Source of the DNA: Pedobacter cryoconitis
GTDB lineage: Bacteria; Bacteroidota; Bacteroidia; Sphingobacteriales; Sphingobacteriaceae
NCBI RefSeq assembly: GCF_014200595.1
Contig: NZ_JACHCG010000003.1
Location: 348,084-412,083, forward strand
DNA length: 64,000 bases
Direction: 5' to 3'
Part shown: piece by piece, positions 20,374 through 28,757 of the stretch
Position numbering within the stretch: the stretch's first letter is position 1
Layout: the number at the start of each line of letters is the position of its first letter
Made by a program: the position numbers and the translations under genes
Notes under the pieces: model-generated
Told to the model about the DNA's origin: nothing
Seen by the model: only the letters and a program-made list of their open reading frames with translations
Databases searched by the model: none

Positions 20374-20420
20374 AATTAATTTTAAATTATATTTCTGAAA
20401 TAAAAATAGAGACTAACGGG

Positions 20421-20446
20421 AAAAAGGAATGAGGCCACTCCTTTTT
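20421..20446 (-). terminator. Rho-independent terminator after the LytTR regulator gene
   Basis: AAAAAGGA and TCCTTTTT form an 8-bp stem extended inward by TG/CA around a short loop. It lies 71 bases downstream of the regulator stop codon and ends in a T-run on the minus strand. Confidence 0.65.
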
Positions 20447-20516
20447 GTGCAAAAAAGCCGGTAAGTTGAATTGATTTCTAATTTAGAGAATTAGAAACTT
20501 TGAGTTAATCACAGGG

Positions 20517-21257
20517 TTACATCCACCTGCTTAAGTAAGAATTGAATGCGTCTTTATACTGTTCCCCCACGGTAATACTCAGTGAGCCTATGTTCAGACT
20601 ATTCTTGGTGACAGAGTTTACCTTTTCAAGAGAGACGATATAAGAGCGGTGAACACGCATAAATATTTTAGGAGAGAGCTTTTGTTCCAGCACCTTAAGA
20701 CTGGTCAAAGTCAATATCGCCTTATCTGCGTTTTCCAGATAAACTTTTACATAATCTTTGAGCCCTTCAATGTACAGAATGTCTTTGATAGCCACTCTGA
20801 CCAAATGATATTCAACCTTTAAAAAGATATATTCTTCTTCCTGTTCTGATGCTATAAGTGACTGCTGACCAGGCTTGACCAACTCCGCATAAGCTCTTCC
20901 TTTATTAGCAGCAATCAGGAACTCTTCATAATTAAATGGCTTCAACAAGTAATCAAGCGCATCAACTTTATAGCCTTCGAGTGCAAAGTTGTTAAAAGCT
21001 GTCGTGAATATTACCCTGGGGCCATTACTGCCAGGCTGCCTGTCCAGAATCCTGGCCAGTTGAATCCCGGTCAGATCCGGCATTTGTATATCCAGAAAGA
21101 TCAGATCTATTTCCTGTTCATGAATCATAGTCAGTGCGGTTACTCCACTGGAGAAACTGCCTGCGAGACGTAAAAAAGGAGTTTGTTCAATAAAACTACA
21201 AACCAACCCAAGGGCTAAGGGCTCATCGTCTACCGCTATACAGTTCAGTATCATCAA
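20517..21257 (-). CDS. LytTR-family response regulator
   Basis: This 246-residue protein has an N-terminal receiver domain (residues 3-120) with the acidic pair D10/D11, phosphoacceptor D56 in FLDIQMPD, and a conserved lysine in LLKPF. Residues about 140-246 form a LytTR DNA-binding domain (EYIFLKVEYHLVRV, ILYIEGLKDYVKVYL, FMRVHRSYIVSL). Its start overlaps the kinase gene by 35 bases, so the two are translationally coupled and form one two-component system. LytTR proteins bind short direct repeats upstream of targets. Candidate targets here are the divergent exporter operon and the downstream fibre operon; that link is inferred from position only. Confidence 0.93.
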   Translation of the reverse strand: MMILNCIAVDDEPLALGLVCSFIEQTPFLRLAGSFSSGVTALTMIHEQEIDLIFLDIQMPDLTGIQLARILDRQPGSNGPRVIFTTAFNNFALEGYKVDALDYLLKPFNYEEFLIAANKGRAYAELVKPGQQSLIASEQEEEYIFLKVEYHLVRVAIKDILYIEGLKDYVKVYLENADKAILTLTSLKVLEQKLSPKIFMRVHRSYIVSLEKVNSVTKNSLNIGSLSITVGEQYKDAFNSYLSRWM

Positions 21258-22320
21258 GTATCAAGGTTAAGTGAACAATAAATTCATTGGTATCTTCAGT
21301 CTTACCCGCCGAAAAAGTATGTTTTCCCGGATATAGTAAATCAAGGCGTCTTTTAGTATTGGTGAGGCCTATACCACCATAATTATCTGCAATCTCCGCA
21401 TTTTCATTAAAAACAGAGTTCTTTACTTTCATTTCAAGAGTACTTTCTTCCATACTCAGTTCAATAGAAATCACCGAAGATGAGGTTGAACTTACCCCAT
21501 GCTTGAAAGCATTTTCAATATAAGGCAGAAATAACATAGGTGCAATTTGTATATCATTATTAATCAGCGGGCCTTCAAAAGTCACTTTAGTCGTATCATT
21601 GAGACGAAGCTTCATGAGCTCAATATAATCGACAATGAACGAGACTTCTTTGCTGAGTGGAGTGCTGCCTGCCTGAGTATCATACAAGAGATAACGCATC
21701 ATCCTTGATAATTTATGCAGGGCATTACGTGATTTCTCTACATCCACATGTGTTAATGCGTAGATATTATTCAGGGTATTAAAGAAGAAGTGAGGATTTA
21801 TCTGTGCTTTTAAAAAGGACAATTCTGATCCTATCCGGTCTTTTTCAAGTGCTTCCTGTAATTGTTTGTTCGCCTGCCATTTCTGTATCAGGGTTACACT
21901 GGTACTGATCCCAATCACTAAGAAAGTCATCATGATCAGAAAAATATCCATCTTGTTCCCAGATTTCGGAAGCTTGGGAATACCAATTTTCATAAATGCC
22001 TGATTAATCAGAAATGGCAAATTCAGTGCGTCATCCAGAGATTTCACAAGGAAACTACTCAGCGCTGCCGCCATAACTATAATGAGCAAAAAGACAAAAG
22101 ACTTATTTTTCATCAATAATTGCGGAACAAAGATATAGCTGTTGACATAAAAGATAATAATGAGCAGCAACAGTTCAAAGCTTTGCTTAATCCAGAATTG
22201 AGGAGGTACTGTAATACTCCATGTTAATGGCATATAAAAAAGCAGGATAAAGGCAAATAGCATCCATAGTAAAATATGGAGAAGAACTGTAATATAGGAA
22301 CGGCTTTTTACTGCATTCAT
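21223..22320 (-). CDS. LytS/YehU-type sensor histidine kinase
   Basis: This 365-residue membrane kinase has four hydrophobic segments in residues 10-145 and only short extracytoplasmic loops, so it has no large sensor domain. The His_kinase motif INPHFFFNTLNNIYAL carries the likely phosphorylated H177, and an N-box follows (LPYIENAFKHG, about residue 270), then G-box GGIGLTNTKRRL. Two-component kinases of this class pair with LytTR regulators, and one is encoded with a 35-base overlap. The gene is divergent from the TolC-like exporter gene across a 185-base region. Confidence 0.93.
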   Translation of the reverse strand: MNAVKSRSYITVLLHILLWMLFAFILLFYMPLTWSITVPPQFWIKQSFELLLLIIIFYVNSYIFVPQLLMKNKSFVFLLIIVMAAALSSFLVKSLDDALNLPFLINQAFMKIGIPKLPKSGNKMDIFLIMMTFLVIGISTSVTLIQKWQANKQLQEALEKDRIGSELSFLKAQINPHFFFNTLNNIYALTHVDVEKSRNALHKLSRMMRYLLYDTQAGSTPLSKEVSFIVDYIELMKLRLNDTTKVTFEGPLINNDIQIAPMLFLPYIENAFKHGVSSTSSSVISIELSMEESTLEMKVKNSVFNENAEIADNYGGIGLTNTKRRLDLLYPGKHTFSAGKTEDTNEFIVHLTLILDDTELYSGRR

Positions 22321-22350
22321 CTATTCAAAAATTTAATTATATTTATTAGG

Positions 22351-22383
22351 GCAAGGTAATCAACGTATTGTAATAGGTGCAAA
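22351..22383 (-). promoter_or_regulatory. Candidate promoter of the two-component operon
   Basis: On the minus strand TTTG (22383-22380) is followed after 21 bases by TACCTTGC (22358-22351), a partial match to TAnnTTTG. It lies 31 bases upstream of the kinase start. Confidence 0.3.
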
Positions 22384-22457
22384 TCTTTCCATCGTCCACT
22401 TTTCGTTCTTTGTCGGTATGTTTTAACCAACAGTCGATTATACTTTTTTCGCTTTGT

Positions 22458-22473
22458 TAATTAACGTTAATTA
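22458..22473. promoter_or_regulatory. 16-bp perfect palindrome upstream of the exporter operon
   Basis: TAATTAACGTTAATTA is a perfect palindrome, 32 bases before the exporter start codon. It sits in the 185-base divergent region between the kinase and TolC-like genes. Its symmetry suggests a dimeric regulator site at the exporter promoter. It does not look like the direct-repeat sites usual for LytTR regulators. Confidence 0.5.
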
Positions 22474-22505
22474 GAGCTGTTAAACCGGATTTTTAATCTC
22501 ATCAT

Positions 22506-23840
22506 ATGTCACAATTAACCATTAAGAGCCTGCTCTTTTTGTTTCTTGGCTTTTCCTGCATTAAAGGGTTCGGCCAGGACACGACAACCAAAGATATTCC
22601 AGTGATATGGGATCTGGCTACCTGTCTTGACTATGCAAAGCAAAACAATATTCAACTCAAGACATTAAGACTAACTACAGAGAGCGCCAAGCAGGACGAA
22701 CTACAGTCGAAATCTGCGCTTTTACCCAACCTGTCCGGGTCAGCATCTCAATCTTTTAACCATTATAACCTGAATACGAATGGCTCAACCAGTGCCATTA
22801 ATTATGCCGGTGCTTATGGGCTGGCCTCTTCCTGGACATTATATAAAGGAGGCTACCTGAAAACTGATATTAAACAAAAAGATTTAGCTGTCCAGTCCGC
22901 AAATTTCACTGTCCTTTCTACCGAGAATGATATTACTTTAGCTATTACGCAAGCCTATTTAAGTATTCTGCTTGATAAGGAAAGTATTGTGTATAATCAG
23001 GATCTGGTCAAAACATCTACTGCACAGCTTGGTCAGACACAGCATCTTTTTGATGTAGGTACTGCCGCAAAAAAAGACGTAGCGCAATTCCAGGCACAGC
23101 TTGCCGGTGACCATTATAATCTGATCACGGCACAAAATGCAGAGCGTCAGGATAAGATAACTTTAAAACAGTTATTACAACTACCTGCAACACATGATTT
23201 TGATATTATAAAACCTGACACTGTAATTTCTGATCAACCCCTCCCGGATTTACAAACGGTGCAGACCTATGCACTACAAAACCGTCCTGAAATCAAAAAT
23301 GCAGAAATTGGGGTACGCAGCGCAGCGCTTGATGTGGATAAAGCAAAATCAGGTTACTTGCCAACTTTAACTCTGGGAGCTGGAATCGGAACAAGCTATG
23401 CAAATGATCCGACCTATAATGCTTTCAAACAATTTGATAATAACTTCTATCAGCAGGGTGGATTGACGCTCTCTGTTCCAATTTTCACGAACAGGATCAA
23501 CAAGACCAATGTGGCCAAAGCAAAAATACAGGCTATCCAATCTGATCTGGCATTGGAAAATACCAAAACGACCCTGGCGCTCACTACCGAGAAAGCTTAT
23601 ATCACTGCGCAGAACTCTCAAAGCCAATTAGCTTCAGCGATTGAACAATTAAAGTATAACACGGAAGTTTACCGGATAGCCACACAGGAATTGAAGATTG
23701 GCGTATTTAATATTGTCTCTTTTTATCAGCAGCGAAATTTATACGTACAGGCTATGCAATCGTATATACAAGCAAAATATAATGCTGCACTTGCTGCAAG
23801 AATTTACGCCTTTTACCTGGGAACACCCATTAAATTATAA
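22506..23840 (+). CDS. TolC-family outer membrane efflux protein
   Basis: This 444-residue protein has a signal peptide (about residues 1-23, ending GFGQ) and two tandem OEP domains rich in long helices, as expected for a trimeric TolC channel-tunnel. Typical text includes WDLATCLDYAKQNN near the N-terminus, AYLSILLDKE, DVGTAAKKDVAQFQAQLAG and NRPEIKNAEIGVRSA. Length matches the family. It starts a four-gene operon: the adaptor gene begins 3 bases after its stop, followed by ABC ATPase and permease genes. It would form the outer membrane exit of a MacAB-TolC-like exporter. Confidence 0.92.
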   Translation: MSQLTIKSLLFLFLGFSCIKGFGQDTTTKDIPVIWDLATCLDYAKQNNIQLKTLRLTTESAKQDELQSKSALLPNLSGSASQSFNHYNLNTNGSTSAINYAGAYGLASSWTLYKGGYLKTDIKQKDLAVQSANFTVLSTENDITLAITQAYLSILLDKESIVYNQDLVKTSTAQLGQTQHLFDVGTAAKKDVAQFQAQLAGDHYNLITAQNAERQDKITLKQLLQLPATHDFDIIKPDTVISDQPLPDLQTVQTYALQNRPEIKNAEIGVRSAALDVDKAKSGYLPTLTLGAGIGTSYANDPTYNAFKQFDNNFYQQGGLTLSVPIFTNRINKTNVAKAKIQAIQSDLALENTKTTLALTTEKAYITAQNSQSQLASAIEQLKYNTEVYRIATQELKIGVFNIVSFYQQRNLYVQAMQSYIQAKYNAALAARIYAFYLGTPIKL

Positions 23841-23843
23841 ATC

Positions 23844-25091
23844 ATGAACTCTAAAAAAACTAGGTTAATTATAGTCTCAGTGATTGTTTTAGCTGGTCTG
23901 GTTTGGTACTTCTTTTTAAGGACCAAAGAGAAACCCGTTGTTTTAACAACAGAAACCATCAGTAAAGGTGCAATCTCCACGAGTGTAACGGCTACCGGAA
24001 CGGTACAGCCGGTCGATACGGTTACTGTAGGTACGCAGGTATCAGGAACGGTATCCGCTTTATATGCAGATTTCAACTCTACCGTAAAAAAAGGACAGCT
24101 TGTTGCACAGCTGGATAAAACACTGATCATGGCTACGGTCGATCAGGCTAAAGCGGGTGTAGCACAGGCTCAGAGTAATCAGAGTTATCAGGCAGCTAAC
24201 TTTAACCGTCAAAAACAGTTGTTTGAAACCGGGTCTATCAGCAAGCAGGATTATGATATCGCTTTGAATACTTACCAGGTGGCCAAGGCAACGGTCAATA
24301 GTGCTCAGGCGCAGTTAAGAGCGGCAGAAAGAAATCTTTCGTTTACACAGATCTATTCTCCAATTGATGGTGTTGTGTTGGGCAGAAGTGTAAATATAGG
24401 GCAAACACTGGCCGCCAGCTTTAATACGCCCACAATTTTTACCATTGCGAAAGATATCACCAAAATGCAGGTACAGGCCAAAGTGGATGAGGCTGATATA
24501 GGTAATGTTGTTGTGGGGCTGAGAGCATCTTTTACTGTGGATGCTTTTATTGATGATACTTTCAATGGTACAGTGAAAGAGATTCGCTTGCAACCATCTA
24601 TATCAGCGAACGTAGTAACCTATTCTACGCTTATTGATGCACCAAATGATGATAAAAAGCTAAAGCCGGGGATGACGGCGAATATTGTGATCTATACGAA
24701 GGAAGTTAAAGATGCGTCGTTAATTTCTGTACAGGCCATCAAGTTCAATCCGGATTCTTCCTTAAAGAAGCAGTACGAGTTGGTACCAGCTCCTGAAAAA
24801 CGCCATGAGGGCAAAGAACATGGCAATAAGAAGATGAAACCAACCTCAGACAGTACTTCAAAATCTGAAACCGTGAAAGTACCGGATAGTTATGTCTGGG
24901 TTTTACAAGACAACAAACTGATTCAGAAAAAGATTAAAACTGGTTTGAATGACAATAACCATGTGCAGGTATTAAGTGGGTTAAATGACAATGAGGTTGT
25001 AGTGACCGGAACTGAATCTGTTGCCGCAGCAAATGCCGCAGCAGTTAAGAGTCCGTTTATGCCACAAAGACCGGGAGGAAGAAAACGATGA
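23844..25091 (+). CDS. MacA-like periplasmic adaptor (HlyD/RND membrane fusion family)
   Basis: This 415-residue protein starts with one transmembrane anchor (residues 8-25). A biotinyl-lipoyl half motif follows (VQPVDTVTVGTQVSGTV), then a helical hairpin (residues about 95-165), the second lipoyl half (TQIYSPIDGVVLGRSVNIGQ) and beta-barrel domains. Residues about 315-350 are an unusual charged, low-complexity insert (EKRHEGKEHGNKKMKPTSDS). The protein would bridge the TolC-like channel and the ABC transporter. The stop overlaps the start of the ATPase gene by four bases (ATGA), indicating tight coupling. Confidence 0.92.
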   Translation: MNSKKTRLIIVSVIVLAGLVWYFFLRTKEKPVVLTTETISKGAISTSVTATGTVQPVDTVTVGTQVSGTVSALYADFNSTVKKGQLVAQLDKTLIMATVDQAKAGVAQAQSNQSYQAANFNRQKQLFETGSISKQDYDIALNTYQVAKATVNSAQAQLRAAERNLSFTQIYSPIDGVVLGRSVNIGQTLAASFNTPTIFTIAKDITKMQVQAKVDEADIGNVVVGLRASFTVDAFIDDTFNGTVKEIRLQPSISANVVTYSTLIDAPNDDKKLKPGMTANIVIYTKEVKDASLISVQAIKFNPDSSLKKQYELVPAPEKRHEGKEHGNKKMKPTSDSTSKSETVKVPDSYVWVLQDNKLIQKKIKTGLNDNNHVQVLSGLNDNEVVVTGTESVAAANAAAVKSPFMPQRPGGRKR

Positions 25092-25834
25092 ACAACAAAA
25101 TTCTGGAAATCCTGAATGTAAAACGTGAGTTTACCATGGGTACTGAAATTGTCAGAGCATTGAAGGGAGTATCATTTGAGGTGAATGCGGGAGAATTTGT
25201 AACCATTATGGGAAGCAGCGGTTCAGGAAAAACGACGTTATTAAACATGCTTGGATGTCTGGATAAACCTACAGACGGGATTTATATGCTCGACAAGGTC
25301 AATGTAAAAGAGCTTTCCAGAGATGAACTGGCCAAACTAAGGAATACTAAAATTGGTTTCGTTTTTCAGGCTTATAATTTACTGCCACGGACTACGGCAT
25401 TGGAAAATGTAGAATTACCATTGCTTTATAATCCTGCCATAGGGTCGAAAGAGAGAAAAGAGAGGGCTATTGCAGCTTTACAGGCGGTAAAACTGGATGG
25501 ACGATTTGACCATACGCCAAATCAATTGTCTGGTGGCCAGCAGCAGCGTGTAGCTATTGCAAGGGCTTTGGTCAATGAACCGGTGATGATCCTTGCAGAT
25601 GAGGCTACTGGTAACCTGGACACGCGCACATCTTATGAGATTATGGCGCTGATGCAGGACCTGAATCAGAATGGGAAAACAATTGTATTCGTTACGCACG
25701 AGCCTGATATTGCAGGTTTCAGCAGCAGAACGATCATGCTTAGAGACGGAAAAGTTCAAAAAGATTCAATGAATACGAACCATCGTTCTGCGAAAGACGC
25801 TTTAGCTGCGTTGCCCGCAGCGGATGATTATTAA
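25088..25834 (+). CDS. MacB-type ABC transporter ATP-binding protein
   Basis: This 248-residue ATPase has Walker [11 protein letters not shown]-loop [20 protein letters not shown], signature [15 protein letters not shown], Walker [13 protein letters not shown] and switch His in FVTHEPD. The Walker B region reads DEAT rather than the commoner DEPT. The gene follows the adaptor with a 4-base overlap and is 11 bases from the permease gene. In E. coli MacB, ATPase and permease are fused; here they are separate proteins. Probable exported substrates are peptides, antibiotics or lipids, which the sequence does not settle. Confidence 0.93.
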   Translation: MNNKILEILNVKREFTMGTEIVRALKGVSFEVNAGEFVTIMGSSGSGKTTLLNMLGCLDKPTDGIYMLDKVNVKELSRDELAKLRNTKIGFVFQAYNLLPRTTALENVELPLLYNPAIGSKERKERAIAALQAVKLDGRFDHTPNQLSGGQQQRVAIARALVNEPVMILADEATGNLDTRTSYEIMALMQDLNQNGKTIVFVTHEPDIAGFSSRTIMLRDGKVQKDSMNTNHRSAKDALAALPAADDY

Positions 25835-25845
25835 AATATACGATT

Positions 25846-27066
25846 ATGAAACTCATTAATCTGGTCAGACTTGCCCTCTTAGCCTTAGAGCGCAATAAAT
25901 TACGTGCCTTGCTCACTATGCTTGGTATTATCATAGGCGTTGGTTCTGTAATCACCATGATGTCTATTGGGGAAGGTTCAAAAGAAAGTATTAATGCCTC
26001 GCTGTCTAGTATGGGTTCCAATATGATTACGATTACTCCCTATAGTAATGAACCCGGAGGAGCAAGATTAGGCGGAAGCAGCTTTAAAACTTTAACGTAT
26101 AAGGATGTGGAGGCCATGAAGAAAAGTGCGCCTGATATTGCCACCATCTCCCCGCTGGCCTCTTCGAGCGGACAGGCAATTAATGGAGCTAATAACTGGC
26201 CGACAAATATACAAGGGGTTAGTCCGGAGTACCTGGATATCAGAAAACTGGTGATCAAAGATGGAATTGTCTTCTCCGCTCAGGACGTAAGAGCATCAGC
26301 CAAAGTTTGTCTATTGGGTAAAACAGTTGTCGACAACCTTTTTCCAAATGGGGAAGATCCTATAGGAAAGGTGATCCGGTTTGGAAAAATCCCTTTCCAG
26401 GTTATCGGTGTACTGGTCCCTAAAGGATACAGCAATTTCGGACAGGATCAGGATGACCTGATTATCGCGCCTTATACAACCATTCAAAAAAGAATAACTT
26501 CTTCTATTTATTTTGGTAGTATTTATGCGTCTGCAATTAATGAAGGTGCTTCTGATGCTGCTGTGAATGAAATCAATTCGATTTTAAGAGAATCCCACCG
26601 TTTAAGACAGAACCAGGATAACGATTTTCAGGTCCGGACACAGGCGGAGTTAATGACCATGATGAATTCTACGAGCAGTATGATGACCGCTTTATTGACT
26701 GCGGTAGCTAGTATTTCATTGGTAATTGGCGGAATCGGGATCATGAACATCATGTATGTTTCTGTAACCGAAAGAACACGTGAAATAGGGTTAAGAATGT
26801 CTATTGGGGCAAGGGGGATTGATATTCTGCTTCAGTTTTTGATTGAAGCAGTTATGATCAGTATTACAGGTGGTGTAATTGGGGTGGTGATCGGGGTATC
26901 TGCGGCATTGATTGTCCCAAAAATGCTGAACTGGCCGACTGTAATTTCTGAGTTCTCTATTGTGATTTCCTTTTTGGTCTGCGCTGTAACAGGGATCTTC
27001 TTTGGCTATTATCCTGCATTAAAGGCATCGCGCCTTGATCCTATTGAGGCTTTACGTTATGAATAA
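25846..27066 (+). CDS. MacB/FtsX-type ABC transporter permease
   Basis: This 406-residue membrane protein has one N-terminal transmembrane helix (about residues 17-40, TMLGIIIGVGSVITMMSIG), a large periplasmic MacB_PCD domain (about residues 45-245) and three C-terminal helices in an FtsX domain. The coupling motif VTERTREIGLRMSIGAR between helices 2 and 3 is characteristic, and the end DPIEALRYE is typical of the family. It completes the tripartite exporter with the three preceding genes. The operon ends at a strong hairpin 11 bases downstream. Confidence 0.93.
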   Translation: MKLINLVRLALLALERNKLRALLTMLGIIIGVGSVITMMSIGEGSKESINASLSSMGSNMITITPYSNEPGGARLGGSSFKTLTYKDVEAMKKSAPDIATISPLASSSGQAINGANNWPTNIQGVSPEYLDIRKLVIKDGIVFSAQDVRASAKVCLLGKTVVDNLFPNGEDPIGKVIRFGKIPFQVIGVLVPKGYSNFGQDQDDLIIAPYTTIQKRITSSIYFGSIYASAINEGASDAAVNEINSILRESHRLRQNQDNDFQVRTQAELMTMMNSTSSMMTALLTAVASISLVIGGIGIMNIMYVSVTERTREIGLRMSIGARGIDILLQFLIEAVMISITGGVIGVVIGVSAALIVPKMLNWPTVISEFSIVISFLVCAVTGIFFGYYPALKASRLDPIEALRYE

Positions 27067-27076
27067 TTAATAGTGG

Positions 27077-27106
27077 CAGAAGAAAGTTCAAGCCTACTTT
27101 CTTCTG
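27077..27106. terminator. Bidirectional terminator between exporter operon and E1-like gene
   Basis: CAGAAGAAAGT and ACTTTCTTCTG form an 11-bp perfect stem with an 8-base loop. It lies between two convergent gene ends (27066 plus, 27117 minus). T-runs are modest on both sides. Confidence 0.6.
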
Positions 27107-27116
27107 TCTTTACCTG

Positions 27117-28226
27117 CTAAAAGTTCAGCCGTAAAACGCCGCCTTTAAGGCTATAAAATTCTTTATCGGGATAGGCTTCCAGCAATAACTCTCCTGCAAT
27201 GATACTTCGGATTCCAGAGTGGCAGAACAAAATTATTTTCTTTCCTTCAAGGGGTGGAATTTGCTTTCTTAGTACGGATAATGGTAAACTGATATAGTCA
27301 AATCCGGATGCCACAGGAAGTTCGTCTGGTTCACGCACGTCAATAATAGTAAAACCCTCTTCCTGTTTCACTTTATTAAATTCTGCCGGACTCATTTCTT
27401 TAACTTCTCCGGTCTGTTGTTTAATCCCGCAAAACCATTGATAATCCATTTGAGCGAAAGCTTCCAGACTAACAGGTAAGGTGGTCTCTCCTGAATCAGC
27501 AGGTGATAGCTTAAGCTTATAAGTTTCGCCCGAATACAGGTTATAGATGATCATTTTATTGATCAGTGGCATTCCAACTCCTGAAATCAGTTTGATTGCC
27601 TCACTGGCCTGCATCGTTCCAATAATGCCGGGTAAAACACCCAGTACTCCTGCTTCCGAACAGTTTAAAACTTCCCCTGGCTGAGGGGCCGTCGGAAAAA
27701 CATCTCTGTAATTCACTTTAACACCATCAATGCCTGCCACATTAAAGATAGCAACCTGTCCTTCGGATTCGGACAATGCACCGTATATTAAAGGTTTGTT
27801 TAATAATACACAGGCATCATTGATCATATACCGTGTCGGAAAGTTATCTGATCCATCAATCACAATATCAAATTCATTTAAAATTGATACTGCATTTTGA
27901 TTCGTCAATTGTACCTGATAGGGGATAATTGTAATTTCAGGGTTGAATTTCTTTAATCTTTCTGCTGCACAGGATGCTTTTGAAAGTCCCACATCTGCAA
28001 CAGTATATAGAATTTGTCTGTGCAGGTTACTCAGCTCCACTAAATCATGATCTACAATTCCTAAAGTGCCGATACCAGCCGCAGCAAGGTATTGTAAAAC
28101 TGGACAACCCAGTCCACCTGCACCAATGACCAGTACTTTTGCTTTAAAGAGTTTCTGCTGACCAGCCGATCCAAAATCTTTAAGTAATATTTGCCGCTGA
28201 TAGCGCGCTTCGCCTTTTATATTCAT
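27117..28226 (-). CDS. ThiF/MoeB-like adenylyltransferase with C-terminal rhodanese domain
   Basis: This 369-residue protein has an E1-like adenylating domain (residues 1-245). It includes the ATP-binding loop VLVIGAGGLGCPVLQYLAAAG, the DxVxxSNLHRQ motif, the IDGSDNFPTRY motif and the conserved cysteine in NCSEAGVLGVLPG. Residues about 275-369 are a rhodanese domain with active-site loop CHSGIRS. This fusion activates a ubiquitin-like sulfur carrier (MoaD or ThiS type) and passes it sulfur for molybdopterin, thiamine or thiolation pathways. The zinc-binding CxxC pair usual just before FPxxPxPG is absent (VNYRDVFP), and I see no second pair. No other moa or thi gene is near, so the pathway stays open. 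Confidence 0.88.
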   Translation of the reverse strand: MNIKGEARYQRQILLKDFGSAGQQKLFKAKVLVIGAGGLGCPVLQYLAAAGIGTLGIVDHDLVELSNLHRQILYTVADVGLSKASCAAERLKKFNPEITIIPYQVQLTNQNAVSILNEFDIVIDGSDNFPTRYMINDACVLLNKPLIYGALSESEGQVAIFNVAGIDGVKVNYRDVFPTAPQPGEVLNCSEAGVLGVLPGIIGTMQASEAIKLISGVGMPLINKMIIYNLYSGETYKLKLSPADSGETTLPVSLEAFAQMDYQWFCGIKQQTGEVKEMSPAEFNKVKQEEGFTIIDVREPDELPVASGFDYISLPLSVLRKQIPPLEGKKIILFCHSGIRSIIAGELLLEAYPDKEFYSLKGGVLRLNF

Positions 28227-28304
28227 TTTAACCTTTCGAAAAAAAACAGGTATCCTGACGTAATCAAAAGTGGTAGAGCTTTTCTGAGGAATATTGGGTT
28301 GTAG

Positions 28305-28538
28305 TTACATGCGGTAGCGCAAGGATACAGATCTTCCTAAAGCCTGGGCAAGATCAGGTTCAATAGTAAATTCACTATCCTGCTGCATCCAAACCTGGTT
28401 AACATTTTTCAATAAAGTTATCGGCTGCCCGTTTAGAATTATTTTCAATTCGGTAGTTTCTTTATTTATTGCTGCACCATCTATAATTTCGTACACATAA
28501 TCTGTGTCTCTATACGTTATACGCATTTTCAATCCCAT
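28305..28538 (-). CDS. Small protein of unknown function, 77 residues
   Basis: I do not recognise the family. The protein is soluble, mixed alpha/beta in appearance, with no signal peptide or cysteines. It has a good Shine-Dalgarno-like AGGAG 6 bases before its ATG and an exact TAnnTTTG box 18 bases upstream, both of which support a real gene. It is divergent from the aminopeptidase P gene. A second in-frame ATG four codons downstream (MRITYRD) is a possible alternative start. Confidence 0.7.
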   Translation of the reverse strand: MGLKMRITYRDTDYVYEIIDGAAINKETTELKIILNGQPITLLKNVNQVWMQQDSEFTIEPDLAQALGRSVSLRYRM

Positions 28539-28555
28539 ATTCTTCTCCTCGACCC

Positions 28556-28563
28556 CAAAGATA
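28556..28563 (-). promoter_or_regulatory. Candidate -7 box of the 77-residue gene
   Basis: TATCTTTG on the minus strand matches TAnnTTTG exactly, 18 bases upstream of the ATG at 28538. I see no convincing TTTG at the expected -33 position. Confidence 0.4.
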
Positions 28564-28717
28564 AATTAAAACTCCTATAACGACGTGTTTTTGTTGCTAT
28601 TGCTAAAGAATAATTGAAAATTCAGCTTATAATCTGTTCAGGCCACTTTTTCAGCAACTATTTTTTTCTGCCCGCTGTTCAAAAGACCCATTGTCTCAAG
28701 CGTGTAAATAAATTCGT

Positions 28718-28725
28718 TAAATTTG
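28718..28725 (+). promoter_or_regulatory. Candidate -7 box of the aminopeptidase P gene
   Basis: TAAATTTG matches TAnnTTTG exactly and lies 32 bases before the ATG at 28758. Its position inside the longer upstream frame argues against the ATG at 28614 as the start. No clear -33 TTTG is present. Confidence 0.4.
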
Positions 28726-28757
28726 GACATCAAATTCTATACAACAACATTTGCAAT

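Larger units (their letters stand above)
19947..20516. other. 570-base intergenic region rich in inverted repeats
   Basis: This space lies between the first fibre gene and the end of the LytTR regulator gene. It holds the fibre-operon promoter candidate, the cryptic frame at 20073-20282, a 9-bp palindrome at 20272-20290, a 9-bp hairpin at 20343-20373 and a terminator at 20421-20446. It is the natural place for control of the fibre operon. I see no RNA gene of a known family. Confidence 0.6.

Noticed and set aside
28614..28757. An N-terminal extension of the aminopeptidase P
   Set aside because: The 48 added residues do not resemble the family, and an exact TAnnTTTG box lies within them, so ATG 28758 is preferred.
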